A stretch of DNA of 64,000 nucleotides from NCBI RefSeq assembly GCF_030146175.1, contig NZ_JASLCE010000043.1:42092-106091 (forward strand), given 5' to 3'. Position 1 is the stretch's first letter; each line of letters opens with the position of its first letter. The translations under genes were made by a program, and so were the position numbers. Shown here in pieces: positions 8,515 through 17,552 of this stretch. The stretch is from Flavobacterium sp. Its GTDB lineage: Bacteria; Bacteroidota; Bacteroidia; Flavobacteriales; Flavobacteriaceae. Under the pieces are notes generated by a model, which was given only the letters and a program-made list of their open reading frames with translations, did no database searches and was not told where the DNA came from.

Positions 8515-9420
8515 ATGTATTTTATAGACCCACATATTCACATGGTATCCAGAACAACTGATGATTACCAGGCCATGCGCGCAGCCGGAATAGTAGCCGT
8601 AATCGAACCCGCTTTTTGGTTGGGACAACCCCGAACCGAAGCCGGATCGTTTAAAGATTATTTCAGTACGCTAATCGGTTGGGAACGCTTCCGCGCGTCG
8701 CAATTTGGAATCAAGCATTATTGTACGATGGGACTCAACTCCAAAGAAGCCAATAACGAAGCACTGGCCGAGCAGGTAATGGAATTATTACCGTTGTTTG
8801 CCGGAAAAGAAGGCGTAGTTGCCATTGGCGAAATTGGGTATGACGACCAAACACCTGCAGAAGACAAATATTTCAGACAACAAATAGAACTGGCGTTATT
8901 GTTTAACCTTCCGGTAATGGTGCATACGCCACACCGCGACAAAATCAACGGAACCATCCGAAGTATGGATGTACTCGAAGAGCACGGTATTCCGCCCCAT
9001 ATGGTTGTAATTGATCATAACAACGAAGAAACCGTAAAACACGTATTGGATCGAGGTTACTGGGCTGCATTTACCATTTATCCGAATACCAAAATGGGGA
9101 ACGAACGAATGGTTGAAATCGTAAAACAATACGGTTCCGAAAGAATTATTGTCGACAGTTCAGCCGATTGGGGAGTAAGCGATCCGCTATCCGTACCCAA
9201 AACAGCCGCTTTAATGCTGGAAAGAGGTATATCCAAGGAAGATGTACACCTGACCTGCTATAAAAATGCCTTATCGGCCTATTCGCAAAGCGGACAAATG
9301 AAAGAAGACGACTGGAAAAAAGAAATGATCGTAGAACAGTCGGCTTTGTATGACGGTAGCGGAATCCTGAGAGGACAGGATGCTAAAGTGATATCGTTTT
9401 CGAATATCGTTGATAATTAA
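8515..9420 (+). CDS. eboB: EboB, TatD-like metal-dependent hydrolase
   Basis: A 301-residue TIM-barrel protein of the TatD/amidohydrolase superfamily. Visible metal ligands are DPHIH (H7, H9), the GEIGYD strand near 104-109 (Glu), MVHTPHRD near 138-145 and VIDHNNEE near 164. The late strand IIVDSSADWG carries the usual terminal Asp. EboB is the TatD-like member of the ebo cluster; its substrate is not known. It follows eboA by 33 bp and precedes eboC by 8 bp. The start fits the family, since the first metal motif must lie within the first ten residues. Confidence 0.85.
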   Translation: MYFIDPHIHMVSRTTDDYQAMRAAGIVAVIEPAFWLGQPRTEAGSFKDYFSTLIGWERFRASQFGIKHYCTMGLNSKEANNEALAEQVMELLPLFAGKEGVVAIGEIGYDDQTPAEDKYFRQQIELALLFNLPVMVHTPHRDKINGTIRSMDVLEEHGIPPHMVVIDHNNEETVKHVLDRGYWAAFTIYPNTKMGNERMVEIVKQYGSERIIVDSSADWGVSDPLSVPKTAALMLERGISKEDVHLTCYKNALSAYSQSGQMKEDDWKKEMIVEQSALYDGSGILRGQDAKVISFSNIVDN

Positions 9421-9428
9421 TAGGTACT

Positions 9429-10319
9429 ATGAAATTATATTATTATCTGACGTTAATGCGCCCGGCCAATATCATGACGGCTTTATCCGATATTTTGGGC
9501 GGCGTGGCAATTTCCGGTTTCCTTATCGCAACCGATTGGGAAACAACGTCGTGGAGTAGTGTCGGATGGTTATTGCTGGCTACCATTGGCCTTTATGCCG
9601 GTGGAATCGTTTTTAATGATGTTTTCGATCTTAAAGAAGATCGTATCAATCGTCCGGAAAGGATTTTACCAAGCGGAAAAGTCTCCGTTACAGAAGCAGT
9701 CGTATTAGGAATGTTGCTTTTTGTTATCGGAATTATAGCCGCCTTACTGGTTTCGGTAACCAGCGGTATTTTAGCTTTGATCATTATGGTATTGGCTTTA
9801 ACATACGATATAATCGGTAAACACCATTCGTTTCTGGGACCATTAAATATGGGACTTTGCCGGGGCGGAAATTTATTACTCGGCATGAGTATTATGCCCG
9901 AAAATATGTTCCGTGACTGGTATGTAGTGATCATCCCAGTCTTGTTTATTGCTGCGATAACATTAACCGGACAAAAAGAAGTAAGTGGAAACAACAAAAC
10001 CTCCATTTTGCTTGCCATGCTTTTGGACGCGGTAGTCGTGGTGCTATTTATCGGGATAAGCCAATACGGTAATCTCAATTTAAAAATTGCCGCACCGTTT
10101 CTGGTACTTTGGTACGGTGTTAACTTTTTTGCCAAGTATAAAGCCTATAAAAACAACCAACCCGATTGGATCAAAAAAGCCGTAAAAACAGGCGTATTGT
10201 CACTAATCGTACTCAATGCCTGTTATATCGCCGGATTTGCAGACTGGAATTATGCACTTCCGGTTTTATTGTTATTGCCATTATCCGTTTTACTGGCGCG
10301 GAAATTTGCCGTAACCTGA
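9429..10319 (+). CDS. eboC: EboC, UbiA-like membrane prenyltransferase homologue
   Basis: A 296-residue polytopic membrane protein with about eight or nine transmembrane segments. The first Asp-rich UbiA motif is present: NDVFDLKEDRINRPERILPSGKVS from about residue 63 (NDxxD and the following R-P pair). The second region reads YDIIGKHHSFLGPLNMGLCRGGN near 135. UbiA enzymes transfer prenyl groups to aromatic acceptors. EboC is the UbiA-like member of the ebo cluster and is thought to act at the membrane in precursor handling, but its reaction is unproven. It lies inside the operon, 8 bp after eboB and 23 bp before eboD. Confidence 0.85.
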   Translation: MKLYYYLTLMRPANIMTALSDILGGVAISGFLIATDWETTSWSSVGWLLLATIGLYAGGIVFNDVFDLKEDRINRPERILPSGKVSVTEAVVLGMLLFVIGIIAALLVSVTSGILALIIMVLALTYDIIGKHHSFLGPLNMGLCRGGNLLLGMSIMPENMFRDWYVVIIPVLFIAAITLTGQKEVSGNNKTSILLAMLLDAVVVVLFIGISQYGNLNLKIAAPFLVLWYGVNFFAKYKAYKNNQPDWIKKAVKTGVLSLIVLNACYIAGFADWNYALPVLLLLPLSVLLARKFAVT

Positions 10320-10342
10320 TGTCCAATTTAATACGATGACTT

Positions 10343-11503
10343 ATGTATAAAGCCCAAAATATCCGTCAGCATTTTCAGGTAGAATACCACTACGATGTTG
10401 TTTTTACCCGAAATGTCTTTAAAACCGACAATAAAGAACTAATCAACATCATTAAAACCGATAATCCCAAAATAGTGGTGGTTATCGAAAGAGATATCGC
10501 TGTTTATCATCCGAACATCATTAACGACATATCCGATTATTTCCAGTTGCACACTGTCGATAGCAGTATATTGATTGTACGAGGCGGTGAAAACATTAAA
10601 AACGACGATCATACTATTGAAGAAATATTACAGTTAATTCACAACAACCAAATCGACAGGCATTCCTATCTGATTGCCATTGGAGGTGGCGCCGTACTGG
10701 ATGCCGCCGGATATGCCGCTGCAATCGCACACCGCGGGATTCGTCTGATTCGCGTTCCGACTACGGTATTGTCGCAAAACGATTCGGGTGTAGGCGTAAA
10801 AACCAGTGTCAACTACTTTGGGAAAAAGAACTTTCTGGGAACCTTTTCGCCGCCGTATGCTGTTATAAACGATTCCTGTTTTTTGGAAACGTTGGATGAC
10901 AGAAACTGGCGTTCGGGAATTTCGGAAGCGGTAAAAGTAGCCTTGATTAAAGACGCGGCTTTTTTTAACTGGATTGCACAAAATACCGAGGCGTTAAACG
11001 AACGGAATATGTCGGTTATGGAACAATTGATTTTCCGTTGTGCCCAATTGCATATCGAACATATCGGAACGGCAGGTGATCCGTTTGAAAAAGGCTCGTC
11101 ACGACCGTTGGATTTCGGACATTGGGCCGCCCATAAACTCGAATATTTGTCCGGATATGAAGTGCTTCATGGAGAAGCCGTTGCTATTGGAATCGCACTG
11201 GATGCGGTATATTCCTATAAAACCGGACGACTGCAAGAAGATGCGTTACAACGCATTCTGACCTGTTTAACAGATTTAGGCTTTGATATTTTTCACACTT
11301 TATTATCGGATGAAACCCAAACGGAAATCAATCCGCTATTGTACAAAGGACTTGAAGAATTCAGAGAACATCTGGGAGGAGAACTCACTGTCATGTTGTT
11401 AAAAGGCATCGGAAGTGGTGAAGAAGTGCACCATATGGAAAAAACGATCCTTTCGCAGGCAGTTCAATATCTGGCAAAATCGAATGTTCTAATTCAGGAA
11501 TAA
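10343..11503 (+). CDS. eboD: EboD, 3-dehydroquinate-synthase-like protein
   Basis: A 386-residue protein of the dehydroquinate synthase (AroB)/sugar-phosphate cyclase superfamily. The NAD-binding core is visible (AIGGGAVLDAAGYAAAIAHRGI near 113-132; RVPTTVLSQNDSGVGVK). Metal ligands are retained: the Glu in SGISEAVKVALIKD near 195, the His in LDFGHWAAHKLE near 255-262, and the His in LHGEAVAIG near 275. The cyclase chemistry may therefore be intact. In ebo clusters this gene is distinct from the shikimate-pathway AroB and its product is unknown. Only 1 bp separates it from eboE, consistent with translational coupling. Confidence 0.85.
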   Translation: MYKAQNIRQHFQVEYHYDVVFTRNVFKTDNKELINIIKTDNPKIVVVIERDIAVYHPNIINDISDYFQLHTVDSSILIVRGGENIKNDDHTIEEILQLIHNNQIDRHSYLIAIGGGAVLDAAGYAAAIAHRGIRLIRVPTTVLSQNDSGVGVKTSVNYFGKKNFLGTFSPPYAVINDSCFLETLDDRNWRSGISEAVKVALIKDAAFFNWIAQNTEALNERNMSVMEQLIFRCAQLHIEHIGTAGDPFEKGSSRPLDFGHWAAHKLEYLSGYEVLHGEAVAIGIALDAVYSYKTGRLQEDALQRILTCLTDLGFDIFHTLLSDETQTEINPLLYKGLEEFREHLGGELTVMLLKGIGSGEEVHHMEKTILSQAVQYLAKSNVLIQE

Positions 11504-11504
11504 A

Positions 11505-12800
11505 ATGAAAATCAGGAACAACGCCCATTTGAGTTATTGTACCAACATTCATTCCGGGGAAACCTGGGAGGAAGTGTTTGCAAATTTAAAGCGCTATACG
11601 CTCGACGTAAAATCGAAAATGGCCGTAGGAAAACCTTTTGGAATCGGATTGCGATTATCCAATGAAAGTGCGTTAACATTACAACAGGAAGAAAACCTGA
11701 CAGCGTTCCGGCAATGGCTGTTGGAAAACGATGTTTACGTATTTACAATTAACGGTTTTCCGTATGGCAATTTCCACAAACAGGAAGTAAAAGACCGCGT
11801 GCATTCGCCCGACTGGTTACATCAGGAACGAGTGGATTATACCCGTTTATTATTTGACCTGTTGGCACAATTGGTTCCAAAAGAAATTTGCGGAGGCATA
11901 TCCACTTCGCCACTTTCCTATAAATACTGGTTTAAAGAGGAAACGGAACGGGAAGAAGCCAAAAAGAAAAGTTGTCTGCAGCTGATTACTATTGTAACGC
12001 ATCTGATCGGTTTGCAAAAAACAACCGGAAAGAAAATGCACCTTGATATCGAACCGGAACCGGACGGATTACTAGAAAATACCGATGATTTTATTGATTT
12101 TTTCCAGAACTACCTGTTAAAAGAAGGCGTAACCGAATTGGTAAAAAAGATAAAATGTACCGGAGCAGAAGCGCGCAATTATATCCGCGAACACATCCAA
12201 TTGTGTTATGATGTTTGCCATTTTGCTGTCGCTTTTGAAAAACCGGAAGAAGTAATCCGCATCATGGAAGCCAACAGGATAAAAATCGGAAAGATACAAA
12301 TCAGTGCTGCTTTAAAATGCGATATAGCCTCCGAAGCAGACCGGGAAGCACTTTCCGCACGCCTGCAACAATTTGACGAACCGGTTTATTTGCATCAGGC
12401 GGTAATCCGGACTAAATCGGGAGCCTTATTAAAATTTCCCGATCTAAGACAAGGTATCACCAACATGATGGAATGCGATTCCGAAGAACTTCGAACCCAT
12501 TTTCATGTACCGATATTTCTGTCGGATTATCAGGGATTACAGTCCACACAGGAAGACATTAGTAAAGCGTTGCAACTTTGGTCGAAAAAACCGTATTCGA
12601 CCCATCTGGAAGTCGAAACCTATACCTGGGACGTATTGCCATCGCAACTGCAAATGCATTTAACCGATGCGATACACCGGGAACTATCCTGGGTTTTAAT
12701 GCAGCTTGAAACAGAACATTCAACCGTAATAAAAGCAGTAAAAAATGCAGCAAACAGCAGTCATAAACATAGTAGGGCTTACGTCCGGTTTACTCAATAA
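11505..12800 (+). CDS. eboE: EboE, TIM-barrel metabolite-traffic protein
   Basis: A 431-residue protein without signal peptide. It reads as a xylose-isomerase-like TIM barrel: NAHLSYCTNIHSGETWEEV at the start, FTINGFPYG near 78, LDIEPEPDG near 182 and LCYDVCHFAVAFEKPEE near 231-247, with acidic residues and His at strand ends as in metal-dependent sugar-phosphate isomerases. The start MKIRNNAHLSYCTNIH is characteristic of EboE, called metabolite traffic protein in cyanobacteria. Its 3' end overlaps eboF by 56 bp in another frame, implying coupled translation. The catalytic role is unknown. Confidence 0.85.
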   Translation: MKIRNNAHLSYCTNIHSGETWEEVFANLKRYTLDVKSKMAVGKPFGIGLRLSNESALTLQQEENLTAFRQWLLENDVYVFTINGFPYGNFHKQEVKDRVHSPDWLHQERVDYTRLLFDLLAQLVPKEICGGISTSPLSYKYWFKEETEREEAKKKSCLQLITIVTHLIGLQKTTGKKMHLDIEPEPDGLLENTDDFIDFFQNYLLKEGVTELVKKIKCTGAEARNYIREHIQLCYDVCHFAVAFEKPEEVIRIMEANRIKIGKIQISAALKCDIASEADREALSARLQQFDEPVYLHQAVIRTKSGALLKFPDLRQGITNMMECDSEELRTHFHVPIFLSDYQGLQSTQEDISKALQLWSKKPYSTHLEVETYTWDVLPSQLQMHLTDAIHRELSWVLMQLETEHSTVIKAVKNAANSSHKHSRAYVRFTQ

Positions 12801-14169
12801 CGAAACACTTTTTTTAAGCCGATGGATAAAAGAAAAAGCGGCTAAAAGTAGTATAGAGCCGGTTTTTCCGGCTTTAACCTGTTCGGCACAGGCCACCTAT
12901 TTAACCGGGAAATGGCCATCGGAACACGGTATCGTGGGTAATGGATGGTATTTTCGGGACGAAGCCGAAGTAAAATTATGGCGGCAATCCAATAAACTGG
13001 TTCAGGCACCCAAAATCTGGGATAGGGCCAAAGCGATCAATCCGGAATTTACCTGTGCCAATATGTTCTGGTGGTATAATATGTATTCCAATGCCGATTT
13101 TTCGGTAACACCACGACCGCAATATTGGGCCGACGGACAGAAAAAACCGGATTGTTACAGTCAACCGGCAGATCTTCGCGATCGCTTGCAGCAAGCGTTG
13201 GGAACCTTTCCACTTTTTGATTTCTGGGGACCGAAAACCTCTGTAAAGTCCAGTAAATGGATCGCCGATGCTTCCAAATTGGTACAGGAATGGCATAATC
13301 CGACATTAATGTTGATCTATCTTCCGCATTTGGATTATTGTTGTCAGAAATTCGAACAGGGATCGTCGGAAATTACGAAGGATATCAAAGAAATTGATGC
13401 TGTTTGTGAAGACTTGATCCTGTTTTTTGAAAAAAAGGGAGTCAACCCGATTATCGTATCGGAATATGGAATTACCAATGTTAGTAATCCGATTCATGTG
13501 AATAGGGTATTACGCGACAACGGCTATATCACCATCCGCGAAGAAAGAGGACTCGAACTGTTGGATGCCGGACAATCATCGGCATTTGCGTTGGCCGATC
13601 ATCAGATTGCCCATGTATATGTAAAAGATCCGTCGCAGATTGCCACAGTAAAAACCTTATTGGAAACCATTCCGGGCATAGAACGTGTATTGGACGAAAA
13701 AGGTAAAAAAGAGTATAACATCAACCACGAAAGAGCCGGAGAACTGGTTTGTATCGCTGATAAAGACAGTTGGTTTACCTATTATTACTGGGAAGACGAT
13801 CATCGCGCGCCGGATTTTGCCCGAACGGTCGACATCCATAAAAAACCGGGTTATGATCCGGTGGAAATGTTTTTTGATCGGGAAAAGAAAATGCTCTTTC
13901 CGCGAATTGCGATAAAATTACTTCGCAAAAAACTCGGATTCCGAACCGTCATGGATTTGATTTCCCTTGATGCCGGACTGGTAAAAGGTTCGCACGGACG
14001 AATAGATACGGATGATGCGGATAAACCGGTTTTTATCAGTAAATCCGTCACGAAAGAAAAAATAAGCGGTATCGATGTTTGTCCGCTTATTTTGGAAGCC
14101 ATATTTGGCGAAGATGCCCGGAAAGCACAACAAACAGAACGCATTAAAGAAAAAGAATTAACCGATTAA
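12745..14169 (+). CDS. eboF: EboF, alkaline-phosphatase/nucleotide-pyrophosphatase-fold protein
   Basis: A 474-residue protein of the alkaline phosphatase superfamily. The start at 12745 is forced because the first strand, VINIVGLTSGLL, begins almost at once. The nucleophile region is PVFPALTCSAQATYLTGKWPSEHGIVGN (Thr near residue 45), as in nucleotide pyrophosphatase/phosphodiesterases. Further metal ligands appear as LIYLPHLDYCCQ near 195, IIVSEYGI near 237, and HQIAH/KGSHGRIDTDD near 420. No signal peptide is visible. As the last ebo gene it overlaps eboE by 56 bp. Its substrate could be a phosphorylated intermediate; that is inference. Confidence 0.85.
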   Translation: MQQTAVINIVGLTSGLLNNETLFLSRWIKEKAAKSSIEPVFPALTCSAQATYLTGKWPSEHGIVGNGWYFRDEAEVKLWRQSNKLVQAPKIWDRAKAINPEFTCANMFWWYNMYSNADFSVTPRPQYWADGQKKPDCYSQPADLRDRLQQALGTFPLFDFWGPKTSVKSSKWIADASKLVQEWHNPTLMLIYLPHLDYCCQKFEQGSSEITKDIKEIDAVCEDLILFFEKKGVNPIIVSEYGITNVSNPIHVNRVLRDNGYITIREERGLELLDAGQSSAFALADHQIAHVYVKDPSQIATVKTLLETIPGIERVLDEKGKKEYNINHERAGELVCIADKDSWFTYYYWEDDHRAPDFARTVDIHKKPGYDPVEMFFDREKKMLFPRIAIKLLRKKLGFRTVMDLISLDAGLVKGSHGRIDTDDADKPVFISKSVTKEKISGIDVCPLILEAIFGEDARKAQQTERIKEKELTD

Positions 14170-14180
14170 AAACGAAAGCC

Positions 14181-14603
14181 ATGATTTTTAAAGAAGTAAA
14201 ACAGCAGCAAAAAATGGTGATCAAACTATCTGTCAGCAATATGCCGGTTTCCGAAAAATTCTATACCGAAAAGTTAGGATTTAAAGTACAGTCGGATTAC
14301 ACGATCAACAAAGGCGGGACTTTTGAAAACGACTCTTATTTACAACTGTTACACGATGATATGGATACCGTAGCAATAGGATTGTTTAAAGATATTGACA
14401 AACCGCTACAACCCGAAGAAACCGGAACAGCGCCTACTTTTATTGTTAGTGATATTGTAAAAACCAGAGAACATTTACTAGCGGAAGGTATAACTGTAAG
14501 TGAAATCGTTGCCAATACATCCGACAAAGGATATATTGATCATTTTGCATTTTTTTCCGATCCGGATAATAATACACTGGCCATTCGCCAGAATATGAAT
14601 TAA
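14181..14603 (+). CDS. VOC (glyoxalase/bleomycin-resistance fold) protein, last gene of the operon
   Basis: A 140-residue protein with one vicinal-oxygen-chelate domain: VIKLSVSNMPVSEKFYTEKLGFKV at the N-terminus, TAPTFIVSDIVKTREHLLAEGITV in the middle, and the terminal DHFAFFSDPDNNTLAI strand. Metal ligands of the VOC type are plausible at the terminal Glu/His positions, but the pattern is weak (DPDNNTLAI instead of DPDGN-IE). It starts 11 bp after eboF and precedes the operon terminator, so it is co-transcribed. It could be a ring-cleaving or isomerising accessory enzyme, or a binding protein for the pathway product. Confidence 0.8.
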   Translation: MIFKEVKQQQKMVIKLSVSNMPVSEKFYTEKLGFKVQSDYTINKGGTFENDSYLQLLHDDMDTVAIGLFKDIDKPLQPEETGTAPTFIVSDIVKTREHLLAEGITVSEIVANTSDKGYIDHFAFFSDPDNNTLAIRQNMN

Positions 14604-14624
14604 TTGAATAGCGTAAAACCAATT

Positions 14625-14657
14625 GATAAAGCTTCCAAATGGGAGCTTTATCTTTTT
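14625..14657 (+). terminator. Rho-independent terminator of the VioB/ebo operon
   Basis: GATAAAGCTTCC pairs with GGGAGCTTTATC around AAAT (one G-U pair), followed by TTTTT. It lies 22 bp after the VOC stop codon. Confidence 0.9.
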
Positions 14658-14731
14658 AGTATTCCCGATTTTAAGTAATATTTAACAACCATTTTAAGAA
14701 AGTTATTATTTTTATTTAGTCTAAATATTGG

Positions 14732-14739
14732 TAATTTTG
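14732..14739 (+). promoter_or_regulatory. -7 promoter box for the TonB-type receptor gene
   Basis: TAATTTTG fits TAnnTTTG and lies 21 bp before the GTG at 14761. It overlaps the alternative TTG start at 14728, which argues for GTG as the true start. Confidence 0.6.
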
Positions 14740-14760
14740 TCCGCAATAAACTACAAAACC

Positions 14761-17193
14761 GTGAGACAATTTTACCTATTACTACTGGTTGTATGCAGCC
14801 AGTGTGCTATATACGCCCAGGAAACGTCAACAACGCTAGCCGGTAAAGTCGCTAGTGAAACCTTACCGATGGAATTTGTAAACATCGTAATACTCGATTG
14901 GGAAACCAAAAAAATAGTGAATGGAACGGTAACCGATGCGGATGGCGCTTTTTCATTTACGATTGCACCGGGTACCTATAGCGTTAAAGCCAGCTTTTTA
15001 GGATACGAAAACTACGAATCGCCCGCTATAAAAGTGGAAAGCGGTAACAACCAGATTATCCCTTTGATCAACTTAAAACAGGATGGAAAACTGTTGAATG
15101 AAGTCGTTGTTGAGGCGACAACCAAAAAGCCGTTAATCCAATTGCAATCGGATAAAATCGTGATGAATGTTGAAAACAGCGTACTGTCTGAAGGGAATAC
15201 CGCATTGGAATTGTTGGAAAAAGCACCCGGCGATATGGTCGATAATGACGGGAATATAAGCCTGCGAGGGAAACAAGGGGTTACGATTATGATCAACGAT
15301 AAAAAGACCTATTTGTCTCAACAACAGTTAACGAATCTATTAAAAGGAACTTCGTCATCTTCTATTAGTGCTATAGAAGTAATTACAAACCCTTCGGCCA
15401 AATATGATGCTGCGGGAAATGCCGGAGTGATCAATATCAAACTTAAAAAGAATGCCCGTAACGGATTTAACGGTTCGGTAAATGCCAACTATGGACGTGG
15501 CCGTAAAAACCGTTTCGGCAGTGGATTAAACCTGAATTATAAAACCGGAAAATACAATTTATACGGAAGTTATGATCAATACTATCGGGGCGAAAGTGAA
15601 ACTTTTACTTTCGATCGTAGTTTCTATACCGATGCTTCCCGGCAAAGACTCGATAAAGTATCCAATCAGTACAGTGTAACGGACGAACCGTTAAAGACCA
15701 ACAATTTTAAAGCCGGATTGGAATATGATCTTTCCGAGCATACGTTTGTTGGCTTTAAAGTGAGCGGGGATATCGGTAGTTATACGAACAATAGTATGTC
15801 GGAAAACAAGGTTCGTTCGGCCGATTCAAGTCTGCTGTCGGATGCGCTCACCAATAACCATAACTATTCCAAATGGAACAGTATGAGTTATAACGGTAGC
15901 TTTTTACACAAATTTGACAATGAAAAACAGGAAATCAGCGCGGATGTCGATTATACCCATTCCCGTTTTCGGGACAATGCGCTGCTGGCTACCCAATTTA
16001 ATCCGACACCGGTACAGAGTGCTTATGAATCAACAAGAAGAGGAATGACACCTTCGAGTACCACTATTTTTGTAGCGAAAGCCGATTATGTATATCGGGT
16101 AAAAGAAAAACTGTCATTTGAAGCCGGTTGGAAAAGCAGCTTTGTAAAATCGGATAATGATGTGCGTTACGATACGATTTCCGGTGGTAACTGGGCGATT
16201 GATCACGGAACGACCAACCATTTTATTTATAAGGAACAGATCCATGCCGGTTATATCAACTACAAACAGAGCTTCGGATTTATCGATGTTCAGGCCGGAT
16301 TGCGTGCCGAACATACCATTGCGGAAGGGAATCAGGTTACGATGAACTCCGTTGTAAAAAGAAATTATACGCAGTTGTTCCCAAGTCTGTTTCTAAAAAA
16401 GAATATCGGCGAAGCGCATACCGTTCAATTGTCGTATAGCAGACGAATCGACCGACCGGATTATTATGATCTGAACCCGTTCCGTTTTTTTAGGGATCCG
16501 TTTATTTTTTATGAAGGAAACCCATATTTACAACCGGAGTTAACCCATTCGGTAGAATGGGGCTATTCGTTTCGAAGTAAGCATATGATCAACTTTTTTT
16601 ACAGTACAACCAGTGATGTTATTGTAGATGCAATCACTCAAATTGACAATACCAATACTACAATATTGCGTTCCGAGAACCTGAGTACGCGAAAAAATTA
16701 CGGAATGAGTCTGACATCTTCGGTAAAACTAACCCGTTGGTGGGATTCGAGCAGTTTTCTAAATCTCTACCGAAATGAATTTAGTGGTGAACAAAACGAA
16801 ACCGATATCGCGACCGGAATATGGAGTTATACAATTAATTCGCAACACAGTCTGAGGTTTAAAAAAGGCTTGTCCTCGGAATTTAGTTTCCAGTACAATT
16901 CCCGATCGATATACAGTACGTTCGAGCGCAAGGATTTCTTTGTCGTTTCGGCCGGTATCCAGAAAAAGCTGTTTTCGGATAAAGCGACGGTAAAACTGGC
17001 GGTAAATGATATTTTTAAAAGCCGACGGTTTTATAGAACCATGCAGTTTAACAATATCAACATGAAAGAAAACATCAATCTGGACAGCCGTATTCTAAAC
17101 GTTTCTTTTACCTATAATTTTGGTGATCAAAGTCAGTCGGCACGGAAGATAAACATCGAAGACGACGAAACTAAAAAACGAATGAAAAATTAA
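14761..17193 (+). CDS. Outer-membrane beta-barrel (TonB-dependent receptor-like, OMP_b-brl_3) protein
   Basis: An 810-residue protein starting with GTG, chosen because the signal MRQFYLLLLVVCSQCAIYAQ begins there and a -7 box lies just upstream. After the signal comes a carboxypeptidase-regulatory-like domain (TLAGKVASETLPMEFVNIVILD... to about residue 110), then a plug-like segment (IQLQSDKIVMNVENS, SLRGKQGVTIMINDKKTYLS, NPSAKYDAAGNAGVINIKLKK). The long beta-barrel contains RRIDRPDYYDLNPFRFFRDP and EGNPYLQPELTHS, typical of the OMP_b-brl_3 family. Such proteins import large ligands or act in the envelope. It could take up the product of the upstream operon, but that is speculation. Ends at a terminator. 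Confidence 0.85.
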   Translation: MRQFYLLLLVVCSQCAIYAQETSTTLAGKVASETLPMEFVNIVILDWETKKIVNGTVTDADGAFSFTIAPGTYSVKASFLGYENYESPAIKVESGNNQIIPLINLKQDGKLLNEVVVEATTKKPLIQLQSDKIVMNVENSVLSEGNTALELLEKAPGDMVDNDGNISLRGKQGVTIMINDKKTYLSQQQLTNLLKGTSSSSISAIEVITNPSAKYDAAGNAGVINIKLKKNARNGFNGSVNANYGRGRKNRFGSGLNLNYKTGKYNLYGSYDQYYRGESETFTFDRSFYTDASRQRLDKVSNQYSVTDEPLKTNNFKAGLEYDLSEHTFVGFKVSGDIGSYTNNSMSENKVRSADSSLLSDALTNNHNYSKWNSMSYNGSFLHKFDNEKQEISADVDYTHSRFRDNALLATQFNPTPVQSAYESTRRGMTPSSTTIFVAKADYVYRVKEKLSFEAGWKSSFVKSDNDVRYDTISGGNWAIDHGTTNHFIYKEQIHAGYINYKQSFGFIDVQAGLRAEHTIAEGNQVTMNSVVKRNYTQLFPSLFLKKNIGEAHTVQLSYSRRIDRPDYYDLNPFRFFRDPFIFYEGNPYLQPELTHSVEWGYSFRSKHMINFFYSTTSDVIVDAITQIDNTNTTILRSENLSTRKNYGMSLTSSVKLTRWWDSSSFLNLYRNEFSGEQNETDIATGIWSYTINSQHSLRFKKGLSSEFSFQYNSRSIYSTFERKDFFVVSAGIQKKLFSDKATVKLAVNDIFKSRRFYRTMQFNNINMKENINLDSRILNVSFTYNFGDQSQSARKINIEDDETKKRMKN

Positions 17194-17214
17194 ATAAGAG
17201 ACTACCTTCGGGAG

Positions 17215-17253
17215 AGCCGCTGTTTCGAAATGATACGGCGGTTTTCTTTTTTA
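17215..17253 (+). terminator. Terminator after the TonB-type receptor gene
   Basis: AGCCGCTGT pairs with ACGGCGGTT (two G-U pairs), followed by a TTTTCTTTTTT tract. It begins 22 bp after the stop codon. Confidence 0.7.
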
Positions 17254-17324
17254 GAAAAACTAGCTGTACTATTTGATAATTCACTAAATTGTAGTGGATT
17301 AACCGATTTAAAAAAACGAAAGCT

Positions 17325-17552
17325 ATGGGTTTCTTCAGTCTTAAAACCACCTGGACCAATGCGGAGTTTATCCCGTTAAAGCTGTGTATTGCTGCGGCCT
17401 ATGTTATCATCGGGACGTATTTTCATTCTTTTTTTGAGCACTATTACATCCCGTTATTTGCCCTTTTTGGAATTACCGTTATTTGGTGCGTGACGCTATG
17501 GCTACGGAAAATGAAACAGGAGAATCCGTCGGGCGGAAAAAACGAATTATAG
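17325..17552 (+). CDS. Small two-TM membrane protein
   Basis: A 75-residue protein of unknown function. Two hydrophobic segments are visible (LKLCIAAAYVIIGTYF at ~20-35 and YYIPLFALFGITVIWCVTLWL at ~40-60), followed by a basic and polar tail (RKMKQENPSGGKNEL) that is probably cytoplasmic by the positive-inside rule. It is the only gene between a terminator and the convergent HdeD-like gene; the two coding regions overlap by 6 bp tail to tail. I do not recognise the family. Confidence 0.6.
   Translation: MGFFSLKTTWTNAEFIPLKLCIAAAYVIIGTYFHSFFEHYYIPLFALFGITVIWCVTLWLRKMKQENPSGGKNEL

Noticed and set aside
9593..10135. Long open frame on the minus strand (180 codons) across the eboC gene
   Set aside because: It is antisense to a gene with strong UbiA motifs, has no recognisable protein features and no promoter.
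4666..14603. Violacein or indolocarbazole pathway
   Set aside because: No VioA/RebO-like tryptophan oxidase, VioC/D-like monooxygenase, VioE or StaP/RebC-like gene is present near the operon, so a named product is not supported.
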